Shown here in pieces: positions 36,701 to 49,244 of a stretch of 64,000 bases of DNA. The translations under genes and the position numbers were made by a program. The first letter of the stretch is position 1, and the number at the start of each line of letters is the position of its first letter. The stretch covers positions 25,973,419 through 26,037,418 of the forward strand of contig OY987243.1 in assembly GCA_963920765.1 (NCBI GenBank), given 5' to 3'. The DNA comes from Ulota crispa (Eukaryota > Streptophyta > Bryopsida > Orthotrichales > Orthotrichaceae). The notes under the pieces were generated by a model. That model saw only the letters and a program-made list of their open reading frames with translations. It was not told the DNA's origin and did not search any database.

Positions 36701-39700
36701 GGTACGTCACTTGGAATTTTATTAAGTCCTTGCTGTTTTTTCTATGTTCGTGAAGTTCAGGATTGCTTATGAGCAGTACTTGAATATTCATTTAGCCTTT
36801 TTAGTGTGTGAAAGAACACTTTCCTGCAGAATTATAACAAGGCTCTCTTGTTGCCCAGTTGAGGTCAGTGCTGATCCTATTGTTTACGATTTGTGGCGTT
36901 GCACTAAACGAATGAAGTTTATTAGTGTTCAGTGTGTCTTTGTTTCTGTCTTCTCAACCCTCTAATATATGAACTTTTGTATGGAAATTTTGGTTGTCAT
37001 TTCTGCCCAACTGGACATGACTAGGGTTTTAAAGTGAACTTAGATTCGCCTTTGAATCAGATATACTTCTGAACACCTAGCGAACACTACTCCTGCCACT
37101 GAGTCTTTATGCAAGAATCGTATTTTGTGCTAATCGGAATCAGTACTGTTGTAGCCAATTTCAATCGAACGTTTCTCGGAAAGGGCATCCACTCTTGAAC
37201 TCATCCGTGAATGATGTCGCAGGCGTTCTGAACGATCCTTCGGGTCATATCTGGATTTAGGATAATTCATAATCTAGAATTGTTATGATACACCACAGTA
37301 TGAATCTGATCCTTTTTTGTCCGTGTCCTATATTGGAAGCAGATTAATGAGCTCATATTTACTTTCAAGGACTTCGCACTTGATGAGTTTGGAAGCGGCT
37401 TTTTAAAGTTTAGACTGACCCCTCATGAATGCTTTCGACCAATCCATGACCAAGTTCGTTGATCATTCACTTCTCTCACTTTGGTATTTAGTTCCTATTG
37501 CTTAGAATTTTCTTGGCGGTTTCCCTTTTTATTCCTGCAGGCAGAGGCTGCTGCAGCTGCAGGGGAAAGAGCTGTTCGTGGATTTATGGTGGCTGTTCAA
37601 AGAGCAACTTCTAATGTTGCTCTCGTTCAGCAAGTAAGCCGCTTATATGCGTGATTTTTTTTGTTTGTTTTAAGTTTGTCGTCAGTAGTGACTTCGTGCA
37701 TTTGATCTTAATTATGAATTATATTTAATTGGGACTCGTCAATAAGCGATACTGCAACGTTGAATATCTGAGATTGTCGATCAGTATACTTCCAATATTG
37801 AAACTGGCGTTTAGTTTGCTTGAATCTGGTTGGGATTGACCAGTCTCTGCAGCACTTGGATTATTTGAGAGAAATAACTAAATTATATTACTTATAGCGG
37901 TTTTTGAGTGGCTGACATTTATTCGTTTTGAATAGCACTTCGTCAATTCAGTTGCACGATTGCTACTACCGGTAGATGGAGCTCATGCTTCATGTTGTGA
38001 GGAGATGGCTACAGCAATGGCCAACTCCGAGGCGTCAGCTTTGAAAGGTCTTCAAATTTGCATTGACACGATCATGGCTGAGGTACGATATGTTTTAAAG
38101 TTGTAACTGTTTTTGTCATTCTATTTTATTTGTCTTCGTTTTTGTTTGTTGCTTTTAGTCTGCAGGCGGGTTTTTTGGAACAAGTGCCTGACAACTTATG
38201 ATGAAGCTCTGCTTGCACGTACTTTTTGTAATGCCTTGGGTCTCTTTGATTCATAATTGTGTGAGCGGAGGTTTTGAGGATATAAAGATTTGAGATTGTG
38301 GGAATATGGGTGTGCAGGTGGAGCGTCTACTAGCTGCAGAGCAGAAGGCAGCTGATTATAAACCAACAGAGGATGGAAACGCACCTGATCACCGCCCTAC
38401 AAATGCCTGTACCAAGTTAGTAGCTAGTTTCTTTCGTTTCCTTGATGGAGTCTCTTTACCTTTGGATGATGCGTTGATAACACTTTTGATATGAGCGTTT
38501 TTTGATGGGATATTGTTGTGTAGCTTTTATTCAGCCTTGCACCCATCCCCAAGGCTATTTGTGAAGTGTTTAGGTGGTGAATTAAAGGAATATCTTTTCT
38601 CAGAGTCACTGCATATTTGGAGCACATGCTGGTAGCAGCGTACGGAGCGCTGGAAGGCCTGAATAAGCAAGCATTCATGACTGAACTGGTATGTTTTCGT
38701 TTTATTTCGACCGTTTAGAAGACATTCATCATTAATTTACAGGTGATCAAAAAGGACTTCACCAATCTTTGTTTGAAGCTGCGCTAATTTGTTTGAAGAT
38801 CTGAGCGAATTGCAGATCATAGTTCGTTCATATTTGGATGGCTACCAAGTACAATGGTCAAGTGGAAAGTTGAGTTGAAAGAAATTCTTGATTAGTGGTC
38901 AGTGACCAAGTTCACAAGTGTTGATAATACTGGATGATATGACTAGTGTTTATATTGGCCCAATAGCTCGAAGTAAGTGCTTGTTTTGTGCGCGTATGAG
39001 TTGCGATTTGTGCCTTACGAACTTCATTCATCGTGACAGGGTAATCGCCTTTACAAGGGTTTACTAGTCCATTGGCAGCGGTTCATTTTCAGTGCGAGGT
39101 GCCTATTCATAACTGTTTCGTTGCTAATGTATTTGCGCTTATAAGCTGAATTACCACAATCCCTGGTGCGTCTGTTATTTATGTATAGGTGTTGGTTTGC
39201 CAGAACGACATTTGATTTTTTCTTGTACACTGCATATTCACTTTCATTCTCATTATTGCAATTTCCTTGTTTGCGTGCAGTGGAGGGCTCCGTCTCAAGC
39301 GTGATGTATCTGAATATGCTGAGTTTGTTCGTAGTTTCAAAGCTCCTGCAGTTGATGAAAAGTTTGAGTTGCTTGGAACGTAAGTACAATAACCTTTCGA
39401 CCTACTGGATTAAATAGAAACAGCTATTCCTGCACTCTGTTAGAATGTTCTTGTCAAACCTCACAAACTGTGATTACACTGTAAATTTTTTTTCCTTGAT
39501 ATTATAGGATTTGATATAAATTAAGTATACCGTGGTTTACGATACCGTTTTCTTACTACACAGTAAACTGGTTATCCTTCCAGCTATTAGAGGCAAAGGT
39601 TGTCAATTTTTACGTCTTGGGATCTTAAAACTAGTGTAGTGATTTCTTCCAAAAATGAAACAGTTTCTGGCACTGCAATCGGCCCTTTTTGTTTCGTGTG

Positions 39701-40088
39701 CGGGGGCGGTGCTCTGCCACTTCAAGTGGTATTATATTTACTTATGGCTTGAACTGGTTGCAGGTTGGTCAACGTGTTCATTGTGGCACCTGATAGCTTG
39801 CCAACTTTGGTTGACAGCAGTTTGAAACAAGCTAGGACCGAGGCAATGAGGTATTCATTCATTCCTGTAGAATGCCATGATTAATCTGCATCAATTTAGA
39901 CAACATTTATTGCTTGTTGAAAGTGTATCGTATTTAATTGATCTAATATTTTGCGTCACAATGTATTGAAGATTTTTTCGAGTGTATATTCCTCACTATA
40001 TGTTCAATCTCAATGTAGGTTCATTGAGCTGCGGGAGGATTACAGATCAGCGAAAATTGCAAGTAGGCTTACTGCTTTAGCGCATTGA
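30746..40088 (+). CDS. SEC10: Exocyst complex component SEC10
   Basis: SEC10 (EXOC5) is a subunit of the octameric exocyst that tethers secretory vesicles to the plasma membrane. Exons: 30746-30751, 30860-30964, 31567-31800, 31973-32047, 32356-32457, 32669-32719, 33257-33362, 33836-33955, 34226-34317, 34517-34682, 34918-34994, 35188-35286, 35511-35601, 35757-35842, 36105-36266, 36410-36463, 36573-36701, 37541-37633, 37936-38082, 38318-38415, 38604-38688, 39040-39098, 39281-39379, 39764-39850, 40019-40088. They sum to 2,493 nt (830 residues), matching plant SEC10 at about 825-830. Recognisable blocks include FSFDDFFKSIV near the N-terminus, a coiled-coil stretch, FNGSPGDLMELSALF, a ten-residue Ala-rich stretch, DHRPTNAC and the ending FIELREDYRSAKIA. 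The first coding exon is only ATG AGG; it is required to keep the frame but is the least certain exon. Introns are short and free of recognisable transposons. Confidence 0.92.
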
Positions 40089-40652
40089 AAATTTTCTATA
40101 TACTGCATGATGACCCACAACAATGTGTGTACTTGTCTTTCTCATGGAAGTATTTGGGATTCATGCCATATATCATATTTTTTGTTTTTGTAGTTGGTTT
40201 ATCAAATCTGAGAAGACTTGGGTCTTGGCACTAGTGTTCTGTCTTCTGCATTGTGGAAAGAGTAGATTACGAGGCTGTTCTATTACTTCCATAGTATTCT
40301 GCCTTCGCTTGTATAGATGCATTTTACGACAAGTAGTGTGTCACAGTGGAGGATGTTGTCGTGAATTCTAGAACTATTTTTATTCGGTGCTCTAGAGCTT
40401 ACACTTTCCCTTTATAATTCGTCGTCGTAGAGTATTAAAGTTAAACCGGTCATTTCAGTATTTGGCTAGAAATAGGATGCTCTAATGAAAATGGCGTGAT
40501 AACGTATCAATCTCAAAGTAAGTTAGACCCTTGGTTTTTTTTGAACTACTTCAAACATTTTGTTCCGACTTGGAATCAAATCAAGGGTGTTTTCAAGGAG
40601 CATCCAGTGAGACTATCCACTTGAGGTTTGGTTTTGATGCCGAAGTATATTA

Positions 40653-40881
40653 CTCCCTCCTTCCTAAAACGAGTGTCCACATTCAATCCCTCACCTTTTT
40701 CATAAGTTTTGAGTAGATTGTATGGTATCTTGGTCTTTCTTGTATCTAATTGGCAAACTCATGCAATGAACTTTATTGATTCTTGGAGTGTAGAATTTGG
40801 ATTCACATGAATTATGTTCTTTTAATCAAGAGCAAAAATGTCCCAATAAAAATAGGGCCAATCATTTTGGGATAGAGGGAG
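40653..40881. mobile_element. Stowaway-like MITE with TA target duplication
   Basis: Begins CTCCCTCCTTCCTAAAACGA and ends '...TTTTGGGATAGAGGGAG', flanked by TA on both sides. CTCCCTC ends with TA duplication are the signature of Stowaway elements mobilised by Tc1/mariner transposases. Length 229 bp. Confidence 0.85.
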
Positions 40882-41011
40882 TAATTAATTTTGAGAATAA
40901 TACATGATAAGTAAAATTAGGATTTTATATTGGATATGTATTTTGTTATTGAATAACAAGTTTAGGTACTTGTTGTACCAATGGAGGCAACAACTTGATT
41001 CAAAATAAAAT

Positions 41012-41220
41012 CTTAGTTTAAACCATTTTACGCATGTATCCCTCTCTCTCCTATTGGTCCTTTGCTAGGACTTAGTGTAAACCACTTTATGTATGTACCC
41101 TTTTCTCCCCTATTTGTCTTTTGCTAAAAGATTTAGTGTAAACCACTTTACACATGTACCCCTTTCCTTTGTTGATTTTTTACTAAGAAGATTCAAAGTA
41201 AACAACTTTATGCATGTACC
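41012..41220. repeat. 60-bp tandem repeat, about 3.5 copies
   Basis: The core 'taaaccactttacgcatgta' and variants start at 41019, 41078, 41139 and 41199, separated by CT-rich spacers containing 'tttgctaagga' variants. The copies have diverged by a few substitutions each. Noncoding. Confidence 0.85.
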
Positions 41221-42554
41221 TTTCTCTCATGCGGTGGTTAATAATAAAGTGTGATAGATCATTGGAAGTTACACCACAACACTCTTATTTAACTAATTGA
41301 ATTGAGTTGCTTCACCAAACGTTAACATGTCATTGACAATTGCATCACAACACTTTCTCATCCAATCAAAATGCACCTATATTCTTTTATTTACATAAGA
41401 TATGGAGATCATATATCTAAGTGTGTAGTTTAGGTGATGCAAGTCTAATTGGAACTTGTATTTTTTTGAAAATCAATCAAAAATTGAAGATTAACCCCTC
41501 AGCGCCCATGCCATTTTCACCAAAATTTGGGTTTCAAGAGACCTACAACTTTGATGCATCTTATTTCAATCAATCAGGTGATCCACAAAAAGTAACCATT
41601 GAAAATAGTAGAACACCTACTTAGAAAATGGCTCGCACATTTTTGGAACAAGTGATTGTGGAAGATGGGAGATCATACCATTTGATCAAACAACATGTAA
41701 TGGCAAAATCTCATTTTTTGGCAGACAATTGCTCTTAATTGATTTCTAAAAAATTCTATGAGCTCTTGATTCATCTCAACATTTTTGAGTAGCAAGATTA
41801 GATGTGAATGGACACACTTGCAAATTATTGCAGATTTTACTTCTTTGCATGTTAAGTTTTAGGACTTCAAACCACTATTGCACAAAAAACCATGACCAAC
41901 ATAGTTGGTGAGGGTTGCCCTGACAAGGGTTTAGAACATGCTTGAACCTTTGCTGGTGAATTTTTTGCTACCACAAAGCACATGCATGAAAGCTTGATCA
42001 ATTGTAGCTCTTTAGACATTGCTTGCCACCATGCCCCATATGGTGTTTCATCCAATTAATGCTCTTGAGGCACTTATATAGCATTTAGCTTGCCTTGCCA
42101 TTACTCCACTTGCATGGACCACTTGAATACTTTGATAATTGTAATTTATAGCAAGGTCAAAAAATTAGATCCAATATCTTGAACATGCCTATGAAATCAT
42201 GTGAAAACCATTTTGGTCCTTTAGAATGTTCAGGGGTTAAAAGAGTTGATCTTTTCACTATTCTTTGGTATACAATTGTCTAACTTTAATATTAAAAAAA
42301 CATGCATAAAGGATTGGTTCACAACAACTACAAATGTTTATAATGATTATTAAATGACTTGACTTTTATACTTGTTCTGAACCTACTATATAGGATACGT
42401 TTTTTTGCTAGTACTTGTATTTGACTAAAGTTTGTAAGGAGTGATCAAAGACACCTCGGAAACAATGAGTGTGGTCATTATAGGCATTGTATAGGGCTAG
42501 GAGTTGCCACCATACACCAATACATCTATGTTTCATCCTTAAACGTTTGAAAGT

Positions 42555-42740
42555 CCTTTGCATCCAATACAATGTTAGGTATCTTCCTACTATTTGGAAT
42601 GGGACCGCACCTTTACTACACTTGAGAACAATGAAGAAATTGAAATATAGATCAACCTGGTTCTAGTGAGTTGTTTGAGTACCCTAATTAAGACTTCTTA
42701 TTGGTAGCAGATGCCAATTATATGACAACCTATTTATAAT
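42555..42740. repeat. Dispersed repeat, copy 2 (pair with 4925-5110)
   Basis: Shares the phrases listed for the 4925-5110 copy in the same orientation. The flanks differ, which suggests two insertions or duplications of one older element. Confidence 0.6.
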
Positions 42741-43861
42741 TCCTATGGGATGTTTAACTCTTGAATGCTAGATGGATGACCGTGTCTGCCCCCATTACGG
42801 TGGCCTTTACAATGGTGTGGCAAGTGCCCACCCATTATAATATTGTTTCCTAAATTTGCAAAAGTTAACAATGCATGGTGCTCTCTTGAAAATTGCAACA
42901 AGGGCAGCTTAGGGCCTAACACTGTGTCTCAAAATCTTCTCGCAATTTGGATTACCTAAAAATATGAGTGCATTAATGAGATTTTTTTTTTTTTTCCTTC
43001 CATGATGGACCATGTGTTTATGATCACTCCTAAACAAAATCAAATGAAAAATGGTTTTTTTATTATTTTTTCAAAGCCAAAGAACAAAACGTGTCCTCAA
43101 CATTTAGGGGTTAATCAATTTATTGCTTTTGAAATCTACTCCTATATTTGTTTTTAATGAATTTTTAATGTGGATTTTCTCTCCAAGCTCTAGTGTATTT
43201 GATACTCATTTTCAAGGTTTTCCAACACTAGAAAACTCAAGATTCTAGTGGACACCCTTGTATAGAATCTTGAGTAGAAAAATCATCAACCTCCAATTTC
43301 AAAATCCGATTTATGATGTCAAATTTCGATTGAAATTTTATATTAAAATGAGTGATTGATGAGGATTTAATTATCATCATCAAAGTTTTGTTAACACTCA
43401 AGTAGGGTGCCTTGGGCAGTTATAGGTTAGGAGTGAAGGCGTTACAAACGCAACGTAAGGTAGAGAGACCCATACCCAACCGTTAAGGGTTTGGGGTACC
43501 TAAAGGTCTTGAAAAATTCAAGAAAAAAATTAGTAGCATTAACCTTTCAACAAGTTGTCATGTAACATAATTTTTGTGGAAAAGGTATTATAGATTATTT
43601 TAATATTAAAGGGCAAAGTTGTAGCTCATAGAGTCCGTATTTGCGGCTCTAGATTACCCTTGAAATTTCTTGGATGTGTTCCTATGATGGCACTTCAGGG
43701 TCCCAATCCCAACCATCTCAAAGTAGCTTATCACTTGACATGTGGCAAAATTTACTTGTGCAAGAGGCATTCATTGCTCCACTTTGGGTTCGACAATGGG
43801 TGGAGAAGACCTCAAAAGTAGGGTGCAGAATTGAGGGAGGGGTCGGAGAACAGTGTCTACC

Positions 43862-44081
43862 TTAACCCTTAAGCGCCCCAGCGACAAGATCCTGTTGTTG
43901 GGGCTCACAACTTTATCTCATTTTTTCTCTTAATTTGTACGGTGAAAATAGTTATGGTTGGATAGTCCTTTTTCAAATCCTACAGCCACGTTTTCTGGAT
44001 GTAACTTTCCAAGCTGTGGTGGCCATTAAACCCCCCATTTTCTCCTAAACCTTAAAATAACTCTGGGCGCTCAAGGGTTAA
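43862..44081. mobile_element. 220-bp TIR element, TTAACCCTTAAGCGCCC ends
   Basis: TTAACCCTTAAGCGCCCCAG at the left is mirrored by CTCTGGGCGCTCAAGGGTTAA-type sequence at the right. The interior shows no coding potential. The first ten bases are shared with the foldback element at 27865-27943, suggesting one family of very different sizes. Confidence 0.75.
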
Positions 44082-44150
44082 GCATTGAGTTCCAACATTT
44101 AGTTTGTATTCCGACACCATCCTTGGGATATGTTCCGGGGATTTATAATA

Positions 44151-44688
44151 GGGGTAGTCACGGCACTTTCTCTCTTGGACGTGGAGAATGAGAATGCTAT
44201 CGTGTCCTTTTGGTGTTGGCTGCAAGAGCTTGGGCTTTTGTTCGCATGCAAAACTTCTCGCAGTTCTTTTCTTCTCCTCCGGAGGTGAATAATGGGCTTT
44301 TTGCAAGAGAAGTTTCCCCCCTTCTGCAACCCAAGGTTCACCTTCTACAATCCGAGTTTCACCGTGCTCATCAATTTGTGTCCGTGAAGAGCACAGTTGT
44401 TGTCTCCCTCCAAAAGTTGGCGGCTATGTGTGCATCTTTGGGTGAAGGCCCACTAGCAAGCCCACTAATCTAGAGCAACAAACCTTGCACCCCAGTGACT
44501 CCACATCAAAATTACTGCATCTTCTCTGTAAATCTGTGTTTACCATTCCCCATTCTCATTCTCTAGAACACAAAAATGGGGTGTCACGCCATCTTCACCG
44601 AGAACTAGTTCCTATTGGCTCCCCTTTTCTCTCCACAACTTCTCAATCTCCATTCTCATTCCATTCTTGAAAGTGCCGTGACTACCCC
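44151..44688. mobile_element. 538-bp TIR element downstream of HSF
   Basis: GGGGTAGTCACGGCACTTTC at the left and its exact complement at the right form a 20-bp perfect TIR. The next bases are also inverted ('gagaatgagaatg' against 'cattctcatt'). Both flanks read TAATA, a probable 5-bp target duplication. The interior is GC-richer than its surroundings and has short open frames on both strands with no recognised family. Confidence 0.8.
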
Positions 44689-45373
44689 TAATATGGTACC
44701 TGTGGTTCGAAAGTTGCCAAGTCCGCTTCTACAAAGCAACCCCATCAACAACGAGAGTACTGCAGCGAGCTCTCTGCATGGAGAGCCATTCACCGATTTC
44801 CAAAAGACGACGATGTACTTCTAGCCTTAGAATCAGCATTTAGACTAGAATGGATTACAACCCCACCATTATTTTGTAGAGCTGACAGAAACGGTATACA
44901 TTGGAACTACACTCCGGTTTATTTTACAACTTAGTTCACATTCGGTTTTTTTCCCACCTTGGGTTTCCGGGTATTTTTATCCCCACACGGGTTTTTTCTC
45001 TAAACAACTGTATCTCACTCATGTTTTTAATCTAAATAAACAACCGCAGTCTCGGGCTGATCCCGGTTTTTTACCCTCACGGGGTTTTTTTCATATGTTA
45101 CCAAAACACCTGGTTCAAGAATTAAACTGCAAATGTTTAGAACGCCGGATATAATGATTTCTATGCAAGTGTTTCGAACACAGACTCAGTTAGCATTAAC
45201 AGAGTGATCTAGAAATAAACCCAAAGAATAGTTCATCCCAATCCAAGTGATAAACTCGAAGGATGACTCTTTGTCTCTTTATAACCAATATGGCCCAGTA
45301 AAAGGTATTTAATCTACATAGCCCTAACTGCCTAGGTCAAATTCTACAGAAAATGGCAGAGAAAAAAACTAAA

Positions 45374-48300
45374 CTACCCAGGTGCTAGTTGACCCATTTG
45401 GTGAGATAAAATGTCAACATGTGGCCGAAGGGAACAATTTTGTAGAGAGTTTTTATCATCCTGGAATAAATTCTGCGTTTCTAATTGTACCTCACGCTCA
45501 ACACGGGTAACAGGTTGTGGGTCTTCAGTTAAAAATTGATCCCAGAAACCAGAATTATGTGGTAAAGTGTCCTTTCGAGCGCTCTGGACCTCTGCTTCAT
45601 GAGAGACCGTGCCCTTGTTGTAATCGGCTTCGACGGAATCAGTACTACCGCGGTGTTCAGAGTGGTGGTATCGGCTTCCGTCTTCTGACCCATTACCGCC
45701 TGAGAAAAAACATAAAAACATTTCGGTCAGTATCAACAGATGGATATATACACGAGCATTATGTCATCGTTGCACACTTTAAACTATAGACAAGGTAGCA
45801 GGATCCATAACCGTCAAATTAAGGGTTTTGAACATGATGATTATTAATAATCATCTATAGGATCCTATTAACAAGAGAAAATTGATGAGTTTGCACTTTC
45901 AAATGTAGCATTTGGATACTGTGAGAATAAGTTGTGAATTTTTAAAAAGCCGACTGCAATTGCACCTAATACCAACACTAAGGTTTCATTTTCACAAGTT
46001 GTACATCCTTATAATTACATCTATTCACTTCCACAGATTTACCAAAATTTTAGAGATGATGGTTGTGGGTACAGTGATGGTTATGGGTGTTGCTACACTT
46101 ACTACAGATGAAACAAGACTTTCAGTCAGTATCAAGAGATGGATACACGAGCATTATGTCATCGCTGCACACTTTAAACCGTAGATACTACAGATGAAAC
46201 AAGTAAACTTTTGTGAAACAGAGGGGAGCAACTGTGACTTACTTGAGACCCTCGTGACATCGAAGGGTTGGGACGGAGGTGAATCCTCCTGAGCGTCACT
46301 AGTGCTCACGTCAGTAATGATGGGTATACTTGACGAATCATCTAGAAGTTTGGTGGTGATCTCTTCAATGTTAACTCTAGACTGTCGATTGAAACTATTG
46401 GTCACTCCATCATCATGGGAAACGTTCAGATCTCGCATTGAACCCTCAAAGTCATCGCTATGATCTGGCGAAGACTCAGACGGGAAAAGCATCTGAGTAA
46501 CCATGGCATGCGCTCCAGCTTCTCCAAGCCCAGAACGCTGAAAGTTCACAATCTGGTTTTCAACGGATGATTCAGGGCTGATAGACTCATCAATATCACC
46601 CTCATCCTCCTGTATTGGAAATCGGCGTTTCTTACGCACCATGTGGTTATTTGGGTTTTGCTGTGACACGAATCGAGTAAAGAACGAGGGATCTAGCATA
46701 GCTTTGGTAATGAAGGCGATCATACTTTGTTGCCGATTCTCCGACACTTGTAAGCGGTCTGTCGTGACCTGCAGCATCGAATAGACAAATAAGTTCAAAG
46801 AGAAAATTTGAGTCAGACTCAAGCCCAGTGTGAAGCAGAAGATCTAATCAGACCGACTAAAGGAGTACATCACCATCGGCTGAATTGCGAAATGATTTGC
46901 ACATACAAGAAACAAAATATTTGAACATTTACAACATTTCAAATTCAAGGTTGAAACACAATATCAACAGATGAGCGAACAAAATACCCGAAGATTCCTC
47001 TCTGTATCCTGTTGCTGCTGCCGCGATTTGACCAAATCAAGCATTAAAGTGTTGTTGTCCCTCTTCAGCCTCTCAATCTCCCCCTCAAATCCAAGTTTTC
47101 CAATTTCCACGGATGCACCTTGCTGCTGAGCATGCGCTGCAGGCTTCCTGCGGTGAATGCCTTTGAGTAGGTCACGGCGGCCACGCATAAACCCTTCGTT
47201 AGCGAATTCCCAGCGGTCTGGATCCACCTTCCGAAATCCCTGAAGGACCAAAACATTATTCTCAGATATCAACACAATCTACTGGAGCTTTGAGCTTGCT
47301 ACCAAACCTTAAGAAGATACCTTCAGATACAAATGACTATAAAACCCTTTTCCACTATGATCGTCGTTAAACTGTGGCCTAAATATAACTGTAGATAACA
47401 AATACACTACAATGTATCACTTTGAAAAGTATCCTCCAATTATGCATCAACGGTAACTACGACCAAGAAACTCAAATGATAAATCAGTATTCAAGTGCTC
47501 ACTTTCCGCAAAAAAAACTCATGACAAAATATCTGAAACAGGAAAATTAAGGCCATGCACACAGCTCGAAAGATACCCCGGTGCATCACGACAAAGCGAT
47601 TGGATACCTCAAATTCACAAGGCAGGAAGATAAGTGACAAGCACACTGCACAATAGAAGGCGGACAGAAGGATAACCAATTGCACTCATGGGAAACTGAA
47701 ACCATCACAAAGCTCAATACTCAAGACGTTAATGCACGAACAACGAGAACTAGTATCAAAGACCCTCTAAAAAGGTTACTAGTACTACATTTTAAGAACA
47801 GGACAACAGATTGGAAGAACAAAATACTTCGCGGTCTTGGATCACCTACTAAGTAAATTCCTGTCGGTGATCTGAAAATCTCGTAGATAATAATAGTAAT
47901 CAGCCTATGGCTGAATACGATGATGTATCTCATTGGAAACTGGTGAACAGACAATAGTAACGCCTAAAACGTCCGGGATATAGGTTGTTATGAAAACAGT
48001 GCACAGCAACCAGGTGTACAGTTCACCATTTCATGTACCCTGAATTCTTTCAAGATGTCAACTATCGAGTCAAAGATATGCGCCAAAGCATAACACTAGG
48101 AGAAACTCAAGGTGAAAAGAACATCCCAGGCTCTAAACTCTTGCTATCATGTAAGATTCACAGGTGAAACTTACTGATAATCTTGAATTTGCTACCTTCC
48201 TAAAAGTCCACAAAACGACTTCTGTCTAGATCTATCTGGCTATGCAACCCAATCTCTCTCCACTTGAGAACCTCAAGACCTGCTACAGGACGAGTCAATA

Positions 48301-49226
48301 CGTCAAAACAGCAAATAAAACTGATGGAAGCTAGGGGATGCGATGTCCGTTGGCAGAAAAAACCCTCAATGGATTCAATTTATAAACAGAAGATACATCT
48401 AGAATTCTCCCGAACTCCTTGGAAGCTTCCAATATATTCTACTCGCATCTTGGTTGTAGGACATCAAGGTCCTTAATCAAGAGGAAACTAACGAAGCCGA
48501 TGAATTAGCACGAGGAACTTCCACGCAGAAACACTGTCTAGAGGCGTGCTGAAATTTCTGGTGCTAATCGCCTGACCCTCAAGAGGCCAACTGGCTATAC
48601 ATGCCTAACAGGCCAACACTGAAGAGCGTAAAGATGAGAAGCTACAATATAGCGAGGATCACTGGAGGACTGCTGTCAAGCATGAGAACTGTTAATAAAG
48701 AATACAAACCCTATAAAAAAAAGTAGCATCTGACGGAAAATAAACTCTTGTGACCCTTCCATGGTGAAACAAGAGGAGGAACTTGAAGGGAACAAACCGC
48801 TAATTACTTGGTCGTTTCAAGAACGTTTATCTACATTCATTAATACTGCTGACTAGGTTAACAGCATCATCACTGCTATCTAAGAAGAAAGCTAGATTAG
48901 AGGAATCATAATTTACTTACATAAGTATTCAGCTGCCGGACAAAGCTGGAAAAATTGTTGTGTTTGAAATACTTGGGCAACAAGTCCTGTGCAAACTCCG
49001 GAGGATTCCAGACAACAAAGCTGTTGCTAGCAGAGCTCCAGGACACAATGGAGTCGGTAACAGAATCATCGACCATTTCATAGGTCTTGGTGAGAAAGGG
49101 AGGAGGTCCGGAGCTCTGAGGAACGTCCATTGGTGGGGTAGGATTCACAGCAAGTGCGGGAGGTAACGTTTGCAGATCCGCAGTATCAATAGCTTCGGCT
49201 AACAGCAGCTGCCTATCACCCCCCAT
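45374..49226 (-). CDS. HSFA1: Class A1-type heat shock transcription factor
   Basis: Heat shock factors trimerise under stress and activate genes bearing nGAAnnTTCn elements in the nucleus. Exons: 49226-48921, 47239-46988, 46768-46243, 45699-45374, total 1,410 nt, 469 residues. The DNA-binding domain covers about residues 42-135 ([24 protein letters not shown], then [17 protein letters not shown]). The first intron falls inside it at the position conserved in plant HSFs. The HR-A/B coiled coil (about 150-220) is of the longer class A form and is split by intron 2. RKKRRF (231-236) is a basic nuclear signal. FWDQFLTED (413-421) is an AHA activation motif, which class B factors lack. The A1 call rests on the HR-A/B block ([21 protein letters not shown]). 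Intron 3 contains a MITE and a duplicated segment. The A1 subgroup needs a phylogeny. Confidence 0.9.
45721..46203. repeat. Duplicated segment on either side of a MITE in HSF intron 3
   Basis: About 70 bp at 45721-45790 ('gtcagtatcaacagatgga' through 'cacactttaaactataga') recurs at 46120-46187 with a few differences. In addition 'actacagatgaaacaag' occurs at 46101-46117 and 46187-46203. The MITE 45792-46101 lies exactly between the two 70-bp copies. The unit is far too long for a target site duplication, so a local duplication before or after insertion is likely. Confidence 0.8.
45792..46101. mobile_element. TIR MITE (TAAGGTAGC family) in HSF intron 3
   Basis: AAGGTAGCAGGATCCATAAC at the left and GTTATGGGTGTTGCTACACTTA-type sequence at the right are inverted ends. 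The interior is nearly the same as the copy in the last ATXR3 intron (7214-7512), with matching phrases such as 'gggttttgaacatgatgatt' and 'agccgactgcaattgcacct'. Confidence 0.85.
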
Positions 49227-49244
49227 TCCTAGATGAGGGAGGTG

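Larger units (their letters stand above)
40089..45373. other. Intergenic region between SEC10 and HSF 3' ends
   Basis: The genes converge. The stretch holds a Stowaway-like MITE, a 60-bp tandem array, a dispersed repeat, a 220-bp TIR element and a 538-bp TIR element. Around 44.93-45.09 kb there are phrases such as 'ccttgggtttccgggta' and 'ccctcacggggttttttt', reminiscent of Ty1-copia LTR 3' parts, but no LTR pair or PBS could be shown. The last 250 bp before 45374 should be HSF 3'UTR. Confidence 0.5.

Noticed and set aside
41495..42242. A 750-bp TIR element with TTAACCCCT ends
   Set aside because: Only about nine terminal bases are inverted and no target duplication was found; insufficient in AT-rich DNA.
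44927..45095. Possible Ty1-copia LTR or TRIM 3' sequence
   Set aside because: Phrases resemble LTR ends, but there is no second LTR, primer-binding site, polypurine tract or target duplication in view.
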